DNA of 64,000 nucleotides from Acidaminococcus fermentans DSM 20731 (GTDB taxonomy: Bacteria > Bacillota > Negativicutes > Acidaminococcales > Acidaminococcaceae), in assembly GCF_000025305.1 (NCBI RefSeq), contig NC_013740.1, positions 1,984,001 to 2,048,000 of the forward strand. The letters run 5' to 3'. The notes beneath the pieces were generated by a model. That model worked only from the letters and a program-made list of their open reading frames with translations. It did no database searches and was not told the DNA's origin. Each line of letters opens with the position of its first letter. The first letter of the stretch is position 1. This document shows, piece after piece, positions 35,003-44,669 of this stretch. A program made the translations under genes and the position numbers.

Positions 35003-35965
35003 TTATTTGTCCTCCTTCGTCATGTCGATGTGGTAGCCCAGACCAGGAACAACCTTCAGGTTGATCAGACGAGTGGCACCCAGTTTGTTCAGGTATTCGT
35101 CATGATCCTTCAGGTCGAACACCCATTCCTTGCAGAAGGCATCGAAGTCTTCCTGGGTCTTGGAGACCTTGTCATAGACTTTCAGGAACGGATTGTCGTA
35201 GTCGTACAGGCCATAGCACTGAGAAGGATGTGCACCGTAAGGAGCCAGGACAACAGCATCTACGCACATGCCGGGGATATCGTTCTTGGTGGGATCTCTT
35301 CTGATTTCTTCATCAGAAATGATTTCTTCGCAGGTAACGATGGTGTATTTGGCTGCTTCAGCAATATCCACATCCTGGAATTTGCCGCCCCAGATGCGAA
35401 CGGTGCCATCGGGAGAAGCCTGCTGGGCATGGATGATGGCCACATCAACCTGCGGAACAGGAACAGCCACGACTTTTTCACCCGGTTTGAAGGGGTTGTC
35501 GATGTATTTGAATTTGTCATCAGGAACTTTGTCCAGGGTTTTACGGACTTCCTTGCTGATGCCCCATTCATCGGTCAGGCCGGAGCCCTGCATCAGGGTT
35601 ACAGGCAGGAAGGGCAGGCCCAGAGCGGCGGCATGCCACATCATGTAGATAACATCCTGGGAATAGTCTTCCATGGTCAGTTTGCCGGCTTCGAACCATT
35701 TTCTGAACCGTCTGGAAACGTTGGTCACACCGGAGTTGGCGGTGTAGCAGTTGATGTAGGCTTTCACACGGCCGTTGCCGATCAGCATATCCCAGTCGCC
35801 GCCGGCAGCGCCGCCCAGACCGGTCAGATCCGTGATACCCTGTCTCAGGATTTCGAACACAGCCGCATAGGGTTTACGGTCCGTCGTAAAACCACCCAGA
35901 GCAATGTGATCACCACTGTGCACATACTTGGCGATTGCGTCTTTTAACGTCATTACTTTACTCAA
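35003..35965 (-). CDS. gctA: Glutaconate CoA-transferase, subunit A
   Basis: 320 residues from a TTG start at 35965, eight bases after AGGAGG; the protein then begins MSKVMTLKDAI as in the A. fermentans enzyme. GGFTTDRKPYAA is the oxyanion and CoA-binding loop of class I alpha subunits, and GLGGAAGGDWDML follows. With GctB it activates 2-hydroxyglutarate as the CoA ester, entering the hydroxyglutarate route. It is the first gene of the operon. Confidence 0.97.
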   Translation of the reverse strand: MSKVMTLKDAIAKYVHSGDHIALGGFTTDRKPYAAVFEILRQGITDLTGLGGAAGGDWDMLIGNGRVKAYINCYTANSGVTNVSRRFRKWFEAGKLTMEDYSQDVIYMMWHAAALGLPFLPVTLMQGSGLTDEWGISKEVRKTLDKVPDDKFKYIDNPFKPGEKVVAVPVPQVDVAIIHAQQASPDGTVRIWGGKFQDVDIAEAAKYTIVTCEEIISDEEIRRDPTKNDIPGMCVDAVVLAPYGAHPSQCYGLYDYDNPFLKVYDKVSKTQEDFDAFCKEWVFDLKDHDEYLNKLGATRLINLKVVPGLGYHIDMTKEDK

Positions 35966-36231
35966 AGCAAAAACCTCCTTAAGATCCATACTAGTTTGTG
36001 AAACCGCCGGAATCCTCCTCTAAGAAATAACCATCCCCCTTTTGAATATTTTTTACATTCGCATCCCGGCTGAACCTACTGTATTCAGTGTACGGATTGA
36101 TTATAACACAAATAAATTTTTTTTTAAATCTTTCCCAGGACTATTTGTTGATTTTTTTACAAATATATAAAAATTCTAATAACTTGTGAGAAAAATTCTC
36201 TTTTTTTAGCATTTTTATTTTAAAAATTACA
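35966..36231 (-). promoter_or_regulatory. Promoter and leader of the hydroxyglutarate operon
   Basis: An AT-rich gap. On the minus strand TGTGTTATAAT gives a strong extended -10 (hexamer 36100-36105) without a good -35, suggesting an activator. The leader would be about 128 bases and includes CTGAATACAGTAGGTTCAG, able to form a small hairpin. GAGAAAAATTCTC (36188-36200) is a palindrome further upstream. Confidence 0.65.
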
Positions 36232-36270
36232 TAAAAAAGAAGGTGTTCCCTTTCCAACACCTTCTTTTTC
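36232..36270 (-). terminator. Terminator of the long housekeeping gene run
   Basis: AAGAAGGTGTT and AACACCTTCTT form an 11-bp stem followed on the minus strand by a T-run, just after the stop of the CCA-adding enzyme gene. Confidence 0.9.
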
Positions 36271-36288
36271 TTCCATTGAGAACTGTCA

Positions 36289-37734
36289 TTACAGTTTTTT
36301 CTGCCGTTCCAGCCATTTTCGGGCCGCCAGGGCCAGCTGCTCCGGGTCGTTTTCCAGCATCCGGTCCTGGACCCGCCGGAGCAGCACCGGCATCAGCTCC
36401 TTCAGCTGGGCCGGCGCCGCTCCCAGGGTCAGGGCATCCTTCCCGGAAAAATCCAGATCCGAGGTATGGACGGGCATGAGATAGGCCATCTTCACCAGCC
36501 GCTTCCCATACATCTGGGCATGGATCACGTCGTTCTGGGCGGCATTGGTGGCAGCCACGTCAGCCACACACACGGCGGTCAGCTGCTTGAAGGCTTCCGC
36601 CATTTCCTTGTTCAACCGGAAATGGCCGCTGCGGGCTTCTTTCCGGAGCCAGTGCCAGGTCTTGCTGTCTTCCTGGGCACTGATGAAGCCGAAATGCATA
36701 TGGTTCTTCACCAGCCAGGCCACCCGGTCCACCACTTCCCGGGGCAGCTGGAGCCGTTCCAGGATCTGCCGGGCCAGGGCGGCTCCCACCGCTTCGTGGC
36801 CGTGATCACAGGGCTGGCCCTCCCGGTTGATGCCCCGGACGCCTTCCAGGCCCTTGGCCACGTCGTGGAGCAGGATCCCCCAGCCCACTTCCAGGCTCCG
36901 GTCCCCTTTGTCCAGAGCCACCGCCGTGTGTTTCCACACATCATAGGGGTGGAACTGGGGGTTCTGGCCCAGACCCACCAGATGGGTCAGTTCCGGCAGG
37001 ATGGGTACGGTTTCGTACTGTCCCTTCCGCCGGACCCGGCAGCTTTCCGCCGCCAGACCGCTTTTCACCATCAGGTCCATACCTTCCCCGGCATAGGTCC
37101 CCATGAGCAGCTTGTTCAGTTCCGTACGGACCCGTTCCAGGGACAGGCCCGGGACCTTCTGGAGATTCCGGCCGATGGCGGGCAGGATGGCCGGATCCGG
37201 GGCAAACCCCAGCTGCCCCACGAACCGACAGGCCCGGAACATCCGCAGGGCATCTTCCGAAAACCGCCGGTCCGGATCCCCCACCGTGCGCAGCACCCGG
37301 CCCCGGAGATCATCCAGCCCATGGAAACAGTCGGTGATGTGGCCTTCCTGATCCACGGCCAGGGCATTGATGGTGAAATCCCGCCGGCTCAGATCTTCTT
37401 CCAGGGTTTTGCAGTACCAGACTTCCGAAGGCCGGTGGGCATCCCCGCTGCCGTAGGTCTCATTCCGGTAGGCGGCCACTTCCACTCCGTGGCGTTCCAC
37501 CCGGAGGATCACCACTCCGAAATTCTGTCCCAGTTCACTGACCACCGGGATCCCGGCGTCTTCCGCCGTGCGGATGATCTCTTCCGGCCGGGCATTGGTC
37601 ACCACATCATAGTCGTCGGGGGTCCGGCCCAGGAGCATGTCCCGGACGGCACCCCCCACCACATGGGCCTGGAAGCCCCGGGCCTGGAGCACATCCATGA
37701 CGGTTTTCACATAAGCAGGAATCGTCAGTTTCAT
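36289..37734 (-). CDS. CCA tRNA nucleotidyltransferase / poly(A) polymerase family
   Basis: 481 residues. The nucleotidyltransferase core has VVGGAVRDMLLGRTPDDYDVVT (G-motif and the two catalytic Asp residues) and EDLSRRDFTINALA. A later HD domain is seen in ILLHDVAKG...HGHEAVG. The class II enzyme completes or repairs the 3' CCA of tRNA; the HD domain may remove phosphates. Although the tRNAs in this window already encode CCA, repair would still be needed. Its start overlaps the RNase gene stop by four bases. Confidence 0.92.
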   Translation of the reverse strand: MKLTIPAYVKTVMDVLQARGFQAHVVGGAVRDMLLGRTPDDYDVVTNARPEEIIRTAEDAGIPVVSELGQNFGVVILRVERHGVEVAAYRNETYGSGDAHRPSEVWYCKTLEEDLSRRDFTINALAVDQEGHITDCFHGLDDLRGRVLRTVGDPDRRFSEDALRMFRACRFVGQLGFAPDPAILPAIGRNLQKVPGLSLERVRTELNKLLMGTYAGEGMDLMVKSGLAAESCRVRRKGQYETVPILPELTHLVGLGQNPQFHPYDVWKHTAVALDKGDRSLEVGWGILLHDVAKGLEGVRGINREGQPCDHGHEAVGAALARQILERLQLPREVVDRVAWLVKNHMHFGFISAQEDSKTWHWLRKEARSGHFRLNKEMAEAFKQLTAVCVADVAATNAAQNDVIHAQMYGKRLVKMAYLMPVHTSDLDFSGKDALTLGAAPAQLKELMPVLLRRVQDRMLENDPEQLALAARKWLERQKKL

Positions 37735-39161
37735 TGCCGTTCACCCTCTCTTCCTGTCCCTTCCGGGTCTGCGGTGAGCAGGGTGAACACCCCCACTTCC
37801 AGGGAAGGGTCGCTGGCCAGTTTCAGGCTGCAGTGGAATTCCTGTTCCATGTCCCGGAGTCCCTGCTGCCGCAGCCAGCTGTAGACCAGGGGATGGACGG
37901 TGAGCAGCAGGGCATGGCTCATCTTCCCCTGGAGAAAAGTACTCCGGAGCCGCCGGCGGATCTCCACATAGACGGTTTCCGGGGATTCCACCCGGCCGCT
38001 GCCTCCGCACAGGGGACAGGTGGTGTACAGGATGCCGGCCAGGTTCTTTCGGGCCTTCATCCGGGTCATTTCCACCAGGTTCAGTTGGGTCAGGTCGATG
38101 ACCTTGGGTTTCATCTTGTCGGAAGCGAATTCCTTTTTCAGGATCTGGAGGATCTCCTCCTGTTCCTCTTCCCGGTCCATGTCGATGAAATCCGCCACGA
38201 TGATGCCACCGATATCCCGGAGCCGCAGCTGCCGGGCGATTTCCCGGGCGGCTTCCCGGTTGGTGGCCATGCTGGTGGCGTCCCGGTCCGCCCCGGTGGA
38301 AAACTTCCCGCTGTTCACGTCGATGACGGTCATGGCTTCCGTGCAGTCGATGACCAGATAGCCGCCCCCCGGCAGCCAGACCACCCGGTCGGACAGGCTT
38401 TCGATGTCCTCATCCAGCCGGTAGAAAGTGAACAGGTCTTCCTTTCCCCGGTACAGCTTCACCTGGATCCCGGGCAGCCCCATGTCCCGGAGCATTTCCT
38501 GGAGCCGCCGGCAGGTCTTTTCCTCATCCACGATGATCCGCTCCACCCGGTCCGTCACATAATCCCGGACCAGCCGGATGGCCAGGTCCAGTTCCCGGTA
38601 CAGCAGCTGGGGTCCCCGGCCAACCTTGCTCCGGCGGACCAGCACATCCCAGTTCCGGAGCAGCTGTTCCAGATCCGCCCGGATCTCATCTTCCTCCGCA
38701 TGGGCGGCTGCCGTCCGCAGCACCAGACCCATGTGGTCCGGCAGCAGTTCCCGGGCCCAGTCCCGGAGTTCCTTCCGCTTGGTTTTGCAGCTGATCTTCC
38801 GGGACAGGCTCACCCGGCTGCCGTAGGGTTCCAGCACCACATACCGGCCGGGCAGGGTAATGTCCCGGGTCACCGCCGGACCCTTGCTGCCCCGGGCATC
38901 CTTCACCACCTGGACCAGGAGCATCTGGCCTTCGGACAGGGTTTCCCCTTTCTTCAGGGTCAGGAATCCATTCTTGCCGGTGTTCAGATCTACAAAGGCC
39001 GCCTGGATCCCGGGCACCACATTGCACACCCGGGCCCTGTACACATTGCCCACCAGATTGTCGGCACTGTTCCGCTCCACGGCATAGTCCCGGAGCTGAT
39101 CATCCTCCACGGTTCCCATCCGGGTTTCTTCCGGACGGACACTGACAAAGATCGTATTCAT
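37731..39161 (-). CDS. rng: Ribonuclease G/E family endoribonuclease
   Basis: 476 residues. An S1 RNA-binding region (NLVGNVYRARVCNVVPGIQAAFVD) is followed by the RNase H-like catalytic domain with the magnesium-binding VIDVNSGKF and IVADFIDMD, and the zinc link CPLCGGSGR. It has no long C-terminal scaffold, so it is closer to RNase G. It processes rRNA and decays mRNA. The gene sits directly after two radical-SAM-linked genes. Confidence 0.93.
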   Translation of the reverse strand: MNTIFVSVRPEETRMGTVEDDQLRDYAVERNSADNLVGNVYRARVCNVVPGIQAAFVDLNTGKNGFLTLKKGETLSEGQMLLVQVVKDARGSKGPAVTRDITLPGRYVVLEPYGSRVSLSRKISCKTKRKELRDWARELLPDHMGLVLRTAAAHAEEDEIRADLEQLLRNWDVLVRRSKVGRGPQLLYRELDLAIRLVRDYVTDRVERIIVDEEKTCRRLQEMLRDMGLPGIQVKLYRGKEDLFTFYRLDEDIESLSDRVVWLPGGGYLVIDCTEAMTVIDVNSGKFSTGADRDATSMATNREAAREIARQLRLRDIGGIIVADFIDMDREEEQEEILQILKKEFASDKMKPKVIDLTQLNLVEMTRMKARKNLAGILYTTCPLCGGSGRVESPETVYVEIRRRLRSTFLQGKMSHALLLTVHPLVYSWLRQQGLRDMEQEFHCSLKLASDPSLEVGVFTLLTADPEGTGREGERQ

Positions 39162-39171
39162 GGGCAGCCTC

Positions 39172-39864
39172 TCAGCCTTCCCCGATCAGCGGGACTTTCC
39201 GGCCGGCTTCATCCCGGCTGTACAGGTCCACCCGGCGGATGTCCGCCTGGACGGCGGCCAGGGGCACCTGGAAATCCCCGGCCAGCACCTGGAGGAATTC
39301 CGAAGCCTTCATGCTGCCGGTGGGCGTGATCCGGACGTCAAAGGACAGATCCAGCATCCCGTCCTGCCACCGGGACTCCACTTGGGGAATGTAGAATTTC
39401 ACGTCGATGGTCTTGGGTTTCCCTTTGCCCTTTTTGTAGGGTTTGGTATAAGGCACTTCTGCCGCTGCGGCAAAAGCCGCCAGTCCGGCAGAGGGATCGG
39501 AAGCGCAGGGAACCTTTACTTCATAGGAAGCCCCCTGGGCCCGGGCCATGAGTTTGGGTGCCTTGTCATCGGTAAGATCGGCCCGGACAATATGGATGCC
39601 CATGGGCAGGGATTGGGAAACCGCTTCCACCAGCTGGTCCAGAGGCCGTTCCTCCGCCAGGCGGATCTCCGCAAACTCGCAGGAGCTGGTGACCCCCACA
39701 CTGAGGGCAGAAGCCAGGGAAAATTTCATATGGGGATTGAAGCCTTCTGAATAGGCCACCGGGATCCCGGACCGGCGGAGGGCTTTCTCGATGCTCCGCT
39801 GGTATTCCAGATGGGAGATGAACCGGATTCCCGGTTCTTTGGTGATCTGCAGCCGCAGTTTCAT
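39172..39864 (-). CDS. DUF2344/TIGR03936 radical-SAM-associated protein
   Basis: 230 residues. The N-terminal RFISHLEYQRSIEKALRRSG and the SEGFNPHMKFSLASALSVG segment identify the TIGR03936 family. Members are nearly always encoded beside, or fused to, a TIGR03960 radical-SAM protein, as here (four-base overlap). The joint function is not established; a role in RNA modification has been suggested by its RNase G neighbour. Confidence 0.9.
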   Translation of the reverse strand: MKLRLQITKEPGIRFISHLEYQRSIEKALRRSGIPVAYSEGFNPHMKFSLASALSVGVTSSCEFAEIRLAEERPLDQLVEAVSQSLPMGIHIVRADLTDDKAPKLMARAQGASYEVKVPCASDPSAGLAAFAAAAEVPYTKPYKKGKGKPKTIDVKFYIPQVESRWQDGMLDLSFDVRITPTGSMKASEFLQVLAGDFQVPLAAVQADIRRVDLYSRDEAGRKVPLIGEG

Positions 39865-41723
39865 GCTTCTCCCTCCTTCCAGTCAATGATATGGATGCCC
39901 AGTTTCTGGCAGACCCCGCAGCCGGTACAGGTATCCCGGCGACAGTCGTGGGTCAGGGCCGCTTCCCGGGCTTTTTCGTACTCGCTCCACAGGAACTGCC
40001 GGCTCACCCCGCAGCTGGTGTGTTCCCAGGGGAAGATCTCCTCTTTGCCCCGGGGCCGGCTGTTGTAGAAGTCCGTCGTCAATCCCGCATCGGCAATGGC
40101 CTGGGCCCACCGGTCATAATCGAAGAATTCCGTCCAGCTGTCGAATTTGGCGCCCCGCTGCCAGGCCAGATAGATGGCTTTCCCCAGCCGCCGGTCGCCC
40201 CGGGCCAGGACCCCTTCCATCAGGCTGGTCCGGGAATCATGGTACTGGAAATGGATGTTCTTCAGATTGGCAAAGGCATTTTTCAGCAGCATGTGCTTCC
40301 GGTCGAATTCCGCCTTGGTGTTCTGTCCCACCCACTGGAAGGGGGTATAGGGCTTGGGCACGAAATTGGATACGCTGACGGTGACTTTGGCCCCCATATG
40401 GCCGGTGATCTCCTTGTATTTCCACTGGACCTTCTGGGCCAGTTTGGCAATGGCCAGTACGTCTTCATCGGTTTCCGTGGGCAGGCCGATCATAAAGTAC
40501 AGCTTCACCTGGGACCAGCCGTTTTCAAAGGCAGCTCCCACGGCGTTCATCAGGTTCTCTTCCGTGACCCCCTTGTTGATCACATCCCGCATCCGCTGGC
40601 TGCCGGCTTCCGGGGCAAAGGTCAGTCCGCTTTTCCGCACCGCCTGGACTTCCTGGGCCAGCTTCACGGAGAAGCTGTCGATCCGCAGGGAGGGCAGGGA
40701 TACGCTGACCCGGTCCTTCTTGAAGGTTCCCAGCAGTTCCCGGATCAGCGGTTCCAGATGGGAATAATCCGCCGTGCTCAGGGAGAACAGGGAGATTTCA
40801 TTGTATCCGGTGGCAGGCACCAGCTTCCTGGCCAGTTCCATCACCGTTTCCGGTTTCCGTTCCCGGACCGGCCGGTAGATGATCCCGGCGTTGCAGAACC
40901 GGCAGCCCCGGCTGCAGCCCCGGAACAGTTCCAGCATGATCCGGTCGTGGACCGTGTCGCTGTAGGGCACAATGGGATGGGTGGGGAAATCCAGGGCGTC
41001 CAGATCCTGCTCCGCCCGTTTGTACACCACTTCCGGTGCCGTGGGCTCCAGAGGTTTCTTCCCGGTGATGGTACCGTCCGGCCCGTAGGTGATTTCATAG
41101 AAGGAAGGGACGTAGACTCCCTGGATCCGGGACACCCGGCGCAGGAATCCCAGCCGTCCTCCCGGTTTCCCTTCCCGTTTCCAGTCCCGGTACAGGAGGG
41201 TCACTTCCTGGATGATCCGTTCCCCGTCCCCCAGCATGCAGAAATCCAGGAAATCCGCCAGGGGTTCGCTGTTGAACACGCAGCATCCCCCGGCACAGAC
41301 AAAAGGATCGTCCAGGGTCCGGTCTTTGGCCAGAATGGGGACGCCGCCCAGGTCCAGCATGTTCAGGATGTTGGAATAGGACATTTCATAGAGCAGGGTA
41401 AAGCCCAGCAGGTCGAAATCCTTCAGGGGCCGGGTGTTTTCCAGGCTGGAGAGCACCAGTCCCCGTTCCCGCATTTTGGCTTCCATGTCCACCCAGGGGG
41501 CGAAGGCCCGTTCCGCCGCCACCCCGGTGAGCTTGTTGAGGATTTCATAAAGGATTTTGAAGCCCAGGTAGCTCATGCCGATTTCATAGGTATCAGGGAA
41601 GGCCAGACAGAAGGATACTTCCGTTTCCTCTTCGGGTTTGACGATGCTGCCGAATTCCATGCCGGTATAACGGGCGGGCTTTTCCACAGCACTGAGTATA
41701 TCGATGGGTAAATCTTTTCGCAT
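39861..41723 (-). CDS. TIGR03960-family radical-SAM protein
   Basis: 620 residues. A B12-binding-like N-terminal domain (about 20-220) precedes the radical-SAM core with CSRGCRFC near residue 270, which binds the 4Fe-4S cluster. A C-terminal segment CRRDTCTGCGVC could hold a further cluster. The substrate is unknown. It overlaps the TIGR03936 gene by four bases, so the two products are coupled. Homologues usually sit next to rng, rodA or ribosomal genes, as here. Confidence 0.93.
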   Translation of the reverse strand: MRKDLPIDILSAVEKPARYTGMEFGSIVKPEEETEVSFCLAFPDTYEIGMSYLGFKILYEILNKLTGVAAERAFAPWVDMEAKMRERGLVLSSLENTRPLKDFDLLGFTLLYEMSYSNILNMLDLGGVPILAKDRTLDDPFVCAGGCCVFNSEPLADFLDFCMLGDGERIIQEVTLLYRDWKREGKPGGRLGFLRRVSRIQGVYVPSFYEITYGPDGTITGKKPLEPTAPEVVYKRAEQDLDALDFPTHPIVPYSDTVHDRIMLELFRGCSRGCRFCNAGIIYRPVRERKPETVMELARKLVPATGYNEISLFSLSTADYSHLEPLIRELLGTFKKDRVSVSLPSLRIDSFSVKLAQEVQAVRKSGLTFAPEAGSQRMRDVINKGVTEENLMNAVGAAFENGWSQVKLYFMIGLPTETDEDVLAIAKLAQKVQWKYKEITGHMGAKVTVSVSNFVPKPYTPFQWVGQNTKAEFDRKHMLLKNAFANLKNIHFQYHDSRTSLMEGVLARGDRRLGKAIYLAWQRGAKFDSWTEFFDYDRWAQAIADAGLTTDFYNSRPRGKEEIFPWEHTSCGVSRQFLWSEYEKAREAALTHDCRRDTCTGCGVCQKLGIHIIDWKEGEA

Positions 41724-41732
41724 AATTTCTCC

Positions 41733-42854
41733 TTAATGAAAGCGCAGAGTCTGATGGTGGGCATTGATGTTCAGCAGCAGGGCCACCATGAGCATGTTGG
41801 TGGTCAGGGAACTGACCCCGTAGCTCATGAAAGGCAGGGGCACCCCGGTCACCGGCATGATGCCGCTGGTCATCCCCACGTTCACCAGGATGTGGAACAG
41901 GAACATGGAGACCACCCCTACCGCCAGCAGGGTCCCGAAATCATCGGAAGCGTGGAGGGCGATGGAAAGGCCCCGGTAAATCACCACTCCGTACAGGAGC
42001 AGGATGATGGTGGTGCCGATGAAGCCGAATTCTTCCCCGGCCACCGCAAAGATGAAGTCCGTGTGGTTTTCCGGCAGGAAGTTCAGCTGGCTCTGGGTGC
42101 CGGCGAACAGTCCCTTGCCGGCAAAAAGCCCGGACCCGATGGCGATCATGGACTGGATCACATGGTAGCCGCTGCCATAGGGTTCCAGTCCGGGATTCAG
42201 GAATACCCGGATCCGGTTCCGCTGGTATTCGTGGAGCAGCTGCCACACCAGGGGCGCCGAGGCCAGGCCCAGGCCTCCCATGATCAGGAAATAGCGGATC
42301 CGGAACCCGCAGACGATCATGGTTCCCAGCAGGATGGCCAGGAACACCAGGGAAGTCCCCAGGTCCGGCTGCTTCATGACGAACAGGAAAGGCAGCAGCA
42401 CATAGCCGAACACCGGCAGCCAGCTGCGGAAATCCGTCAGCAGGGGCAGCCGGTCGTCCACAAAAGAGGACAGGCTGATGATCATGATGGCCTTGGCAAA
42501 TTCACTGGGCTGGATGCTGATGGGGCCCAGCTGGAGCCAGCGCTGGGCTCCCAGGGCGCTTTTCCCCACCAGCATCACCGCCAGCAGCATCAGGATGTTG
42601 AAGATGTACAGAGGCCGGGCCAGGCTCTTCAGGACCCGGTAGTCGAACCGCATCAGGAAGGTCCCCAGCACCAGATTGATGGCCGCAAAGCTCAGCTGGC
42701 GCAGGACGAAGCTGTAGCGCCGGGGACCGGGCACATTGGCATGGGTGGCACTGGCAATGAGCACCACGCCGATGGCGATCAGCAGCAGGACGCTGATCAG
42801 CAGGGGTTTGTCGATATTCCGAAAATATTTTTTCAACGAAAAATGCCAGCGCAT
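41733..42854 (-). CDS. rodA: RodA peptidoglycan glycosyltransferase (SEDS family)
   Basis: 373 residues with about ten membrane helices. GKSALGAQRWLQLGPISIQPSEFAK and the later GRVP-like loop ending VPLPFMSYGVSSL are SEDS hallmarks. RodA polymerises glycan strands for lateral wall growth together with PBP2, encoded ten bases upstream. It belongs to the mreBCD-PBP2-rodA shape operon. Acidaminococcus cells are cocci, which makes the intact operon notable. Confidence 0.95.
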   Translation of the reverse strand: MRWHFSLKKYFRNIDKPLLISVLLLIAIGVVLIASATHANVPGPRRYSFVLRQLSFAAINLVLGTFLMRFDYRVLKSLARPLYIFNILMLLAVMLVGKSALGAQRWLQLGPISIQPSEFAKAIMIISLSSFVDDRLPLLTDFRSWLPVFGYVLLPFLFVMKQPDLGTSLVFLAILLGTMIVCGFRIRYFLIMGGLGLASAPLVWQLLHEYQRNRIRVFLNPGLEPYGSGYHVIQSMIAIGSGLFAGKGLFAGTQSQLNFLPENHTDFIFAVAGEEFGFIGTTIILLLYGVVIYRGLSIALHASDDFGTLLAVGVVSMFLFHILVNVGMTSGIMPVTGVPLPFMSYGVSSLTTNMLMVALLLNINAHHQTLRFH

Positions 42855-42863
42855 AGTCTCTCC

Positions 42864-44660
42864 TTATTTCTTGCTGCCCTGTTTGCCCTGCCGGCGCACC
42901 CGGGGATCGGTGAATACGTATTCCAGGATGCTCTTGACAATGGGTGCGGCGGAAATGGTGCCGTAGCTGCCCTGTTCCACAATGCACACCACCACCAGCT
43001 GGGGCTTCTTGGCCGGGGCATAGGCAATGAACCAGCCGTGTTCCAGGCCATGGGGGTTTTCTGCCGTACCGGTCTTGCCGGCCACCGGCACCGGCAGGTT
43101 CTTCAGGAAGGCTGCGGTGCCCCCTTCTTCCGTTACCGCTTCCAGCCCTTCCTGGATCAGTTTCAGGGTGGCTTCCGAAATGGGCAGCTTCCCTTCTTCT
43201 TCCGGTTCAAAGGTCTTGGCCACACTGCCATCATCATTGAGGATCTTGCTGACCAGATGGGGCTTGTACCGTTTCCCGTCGGTGGCTACGGCGCTGAGCA
43301 TCTCCGCCACCTGGATGGGGGTGGCCAGGGTGAAACCCTGACCGATGGCCGTATTGAAGGTATCCCCCAGATACCATTCATCATCGAAGACTTTCTTTTT
43401 GTATTCCGGGGTAGCAATGAGCCCCTGGGCCTCTCCATGGAGGTCGATGCCGGTGGTCTGGCCGAAGCCGAATTCCCGGGCATACTTGTCCAGCAGGTCG
43501 ATGCCCACCCGGTTCCCCATTTCGTAGAAGTACACGTTGTCGGATGCCGCCAGGGCCCGTTTGAAGTTGATGTACCCCAGGGCTTCCCCGCCGGCATTCC
43601 GCATGTCGATGAGCCAGTGGCGGCCGGAGTCGTAGATCAGTTCATTGGGGGTCACTTTTTTCTCTTCCAGGGCGGCGGACCCGGTGACGATCTTGAAGGT
43701 GGAGCCGGGAGGATACTCCCCGGCAATGACCTTGTCCGTCATGGGATGGAAAGGATCCGTATTCAGATACTTCCAGTTCTTTTCGCTGATGCCGTTTACG
43801 AACCAGTTGGGATCGAAACCGGGACGGGACACCAGGGCCTTCACTTCCCCGTTGTTGGGATCCAGGGCCACCAGGGCGCAGCCCCGGGCCCCGATGGCCT
43901 TCAGCTGCCGTTCCACCGCCTCTTCCGCAATCCGCTGGAGCTTGGCGTCGATGGTGAGCACCAGTCCCTGGCCCGGTTTGGGATCCACTTTGTCCATGAT
44001 CTGGACCACCCGGCCTGCCACGTCCACTTCTTCCCGATAACTGCCGTCTTCTCCCCGGAGATAGGAATCATAGTAATTTTCCAGACCGAACTTGCCGATG
44101 ATGTCCCCGGCCTTCAGTTCGCTGTAGGCTCCCTGGGAGATTTCATAATCGCTGATTTCCCCCACATAGCCCAGGGCATGGACAGCCAGTCCCTTGTTGG
44201 GATAGTTCCGTACCGGCTGGACTTCCAGCATCACCCCGGGCAGATACCGGAGGTTTTCCTCCACTTTGTCCACCACTTCCGGAGAGGCGTTCCGCACCAG
44301 CCGGATGGGTTCCGAACTGCCGCCGGAAAGCCGGATGGTCTCCTTGATGTCTTCCAGAGGGATATGGAGCAGCTGGCTCAGCCGTTCCAGGGTCTCCTCC
44401 CGGTAGCCGTCCGTCCGGCGCACCAGGGACACCATGACCCCCGGCTTGTTGTTGGCCAGTTCTTCCCCGTTGCAGTCATAGATGATGCCCCGGGGGGCCA
44501 GGATCCGGGTATAGCGGGTCCGGTTCCCTTCCGCCTGACGGCGGTAGGTGGATCCTTTGATGATTTGCAGATAGAACATCCGTCCGATCAGCACCAGGAT
44601 CACCAGGATCCCGGTGACCATCATGAATTCCAGACGGTAAGCATATTTTTTGTTCAGCAC
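42864..44660 (-). CDS. mrdA: Penicillin-binding protein 2, class B transpeptidase
   Basis: 598 residues. One N-terminal membrane helix, a PBP dimerisation (pedestal) domain from about 50 to 230, and a transpeptidase domain with Ser320 in STFK, the SDN motif and KTGTAENP. It cross-links new peptidoglycan outside the membrane and activates RodA. It lies between mreD and rodA, ten bases from each. Confidence 0.95.
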   Translation of the reverse strand: MLNKKYAYRLEFMMVTGILVILVLIGRMFYLQIIKGSTYRRQAEGNRTRYTRILAPRGIIYDCNGEELANNKPGVMVSLVRRTDGYREETLERLSQLLHIPLEDIKETIRLSGGSSEPIRLVRNASPEVVDKVEENLRYLPGVMLEVQPVRNYPNKGLAVHALGYVGEISDYEISQGAYSELKAGDIIGKFGLENYYDSYLRGEDGSYREEVDVAGRVVQIMDKVDPKPGQGLVLTIDAKLQRIAEEAVERQLKAIGARGCALVALDPNNGEVKALVSRPGFDPNWFVNGISEKNWKYLNTDPFHPMTDKVIAGEYPPGSTFKIVTGSAALEEKKVTPNELIYDSGRHWLIDMRNAGGEALGYINFKRALAASDNVYFYEMGNRVGIDLLDKYAREFGFGQTTGIDLHGEAQGLIATPEYKKKVFDDEWYLGDTFNTAIGQGFTLATPIQVAEMLSAVATDGKRYKPHLVSKILNDDGSVAKTFEPEEEGKLPISEATLKLIQEGLEAVTEEGGTAAFLKNLPVPVAGKTGTAENPHGLEHGWFIAYAPAKKPQLVVVCIVEQGSYGTISAAPIVKSILEYVFTDPRVRRQGKQGSKK

Positions 44661-44669
44661 GGCAGACTC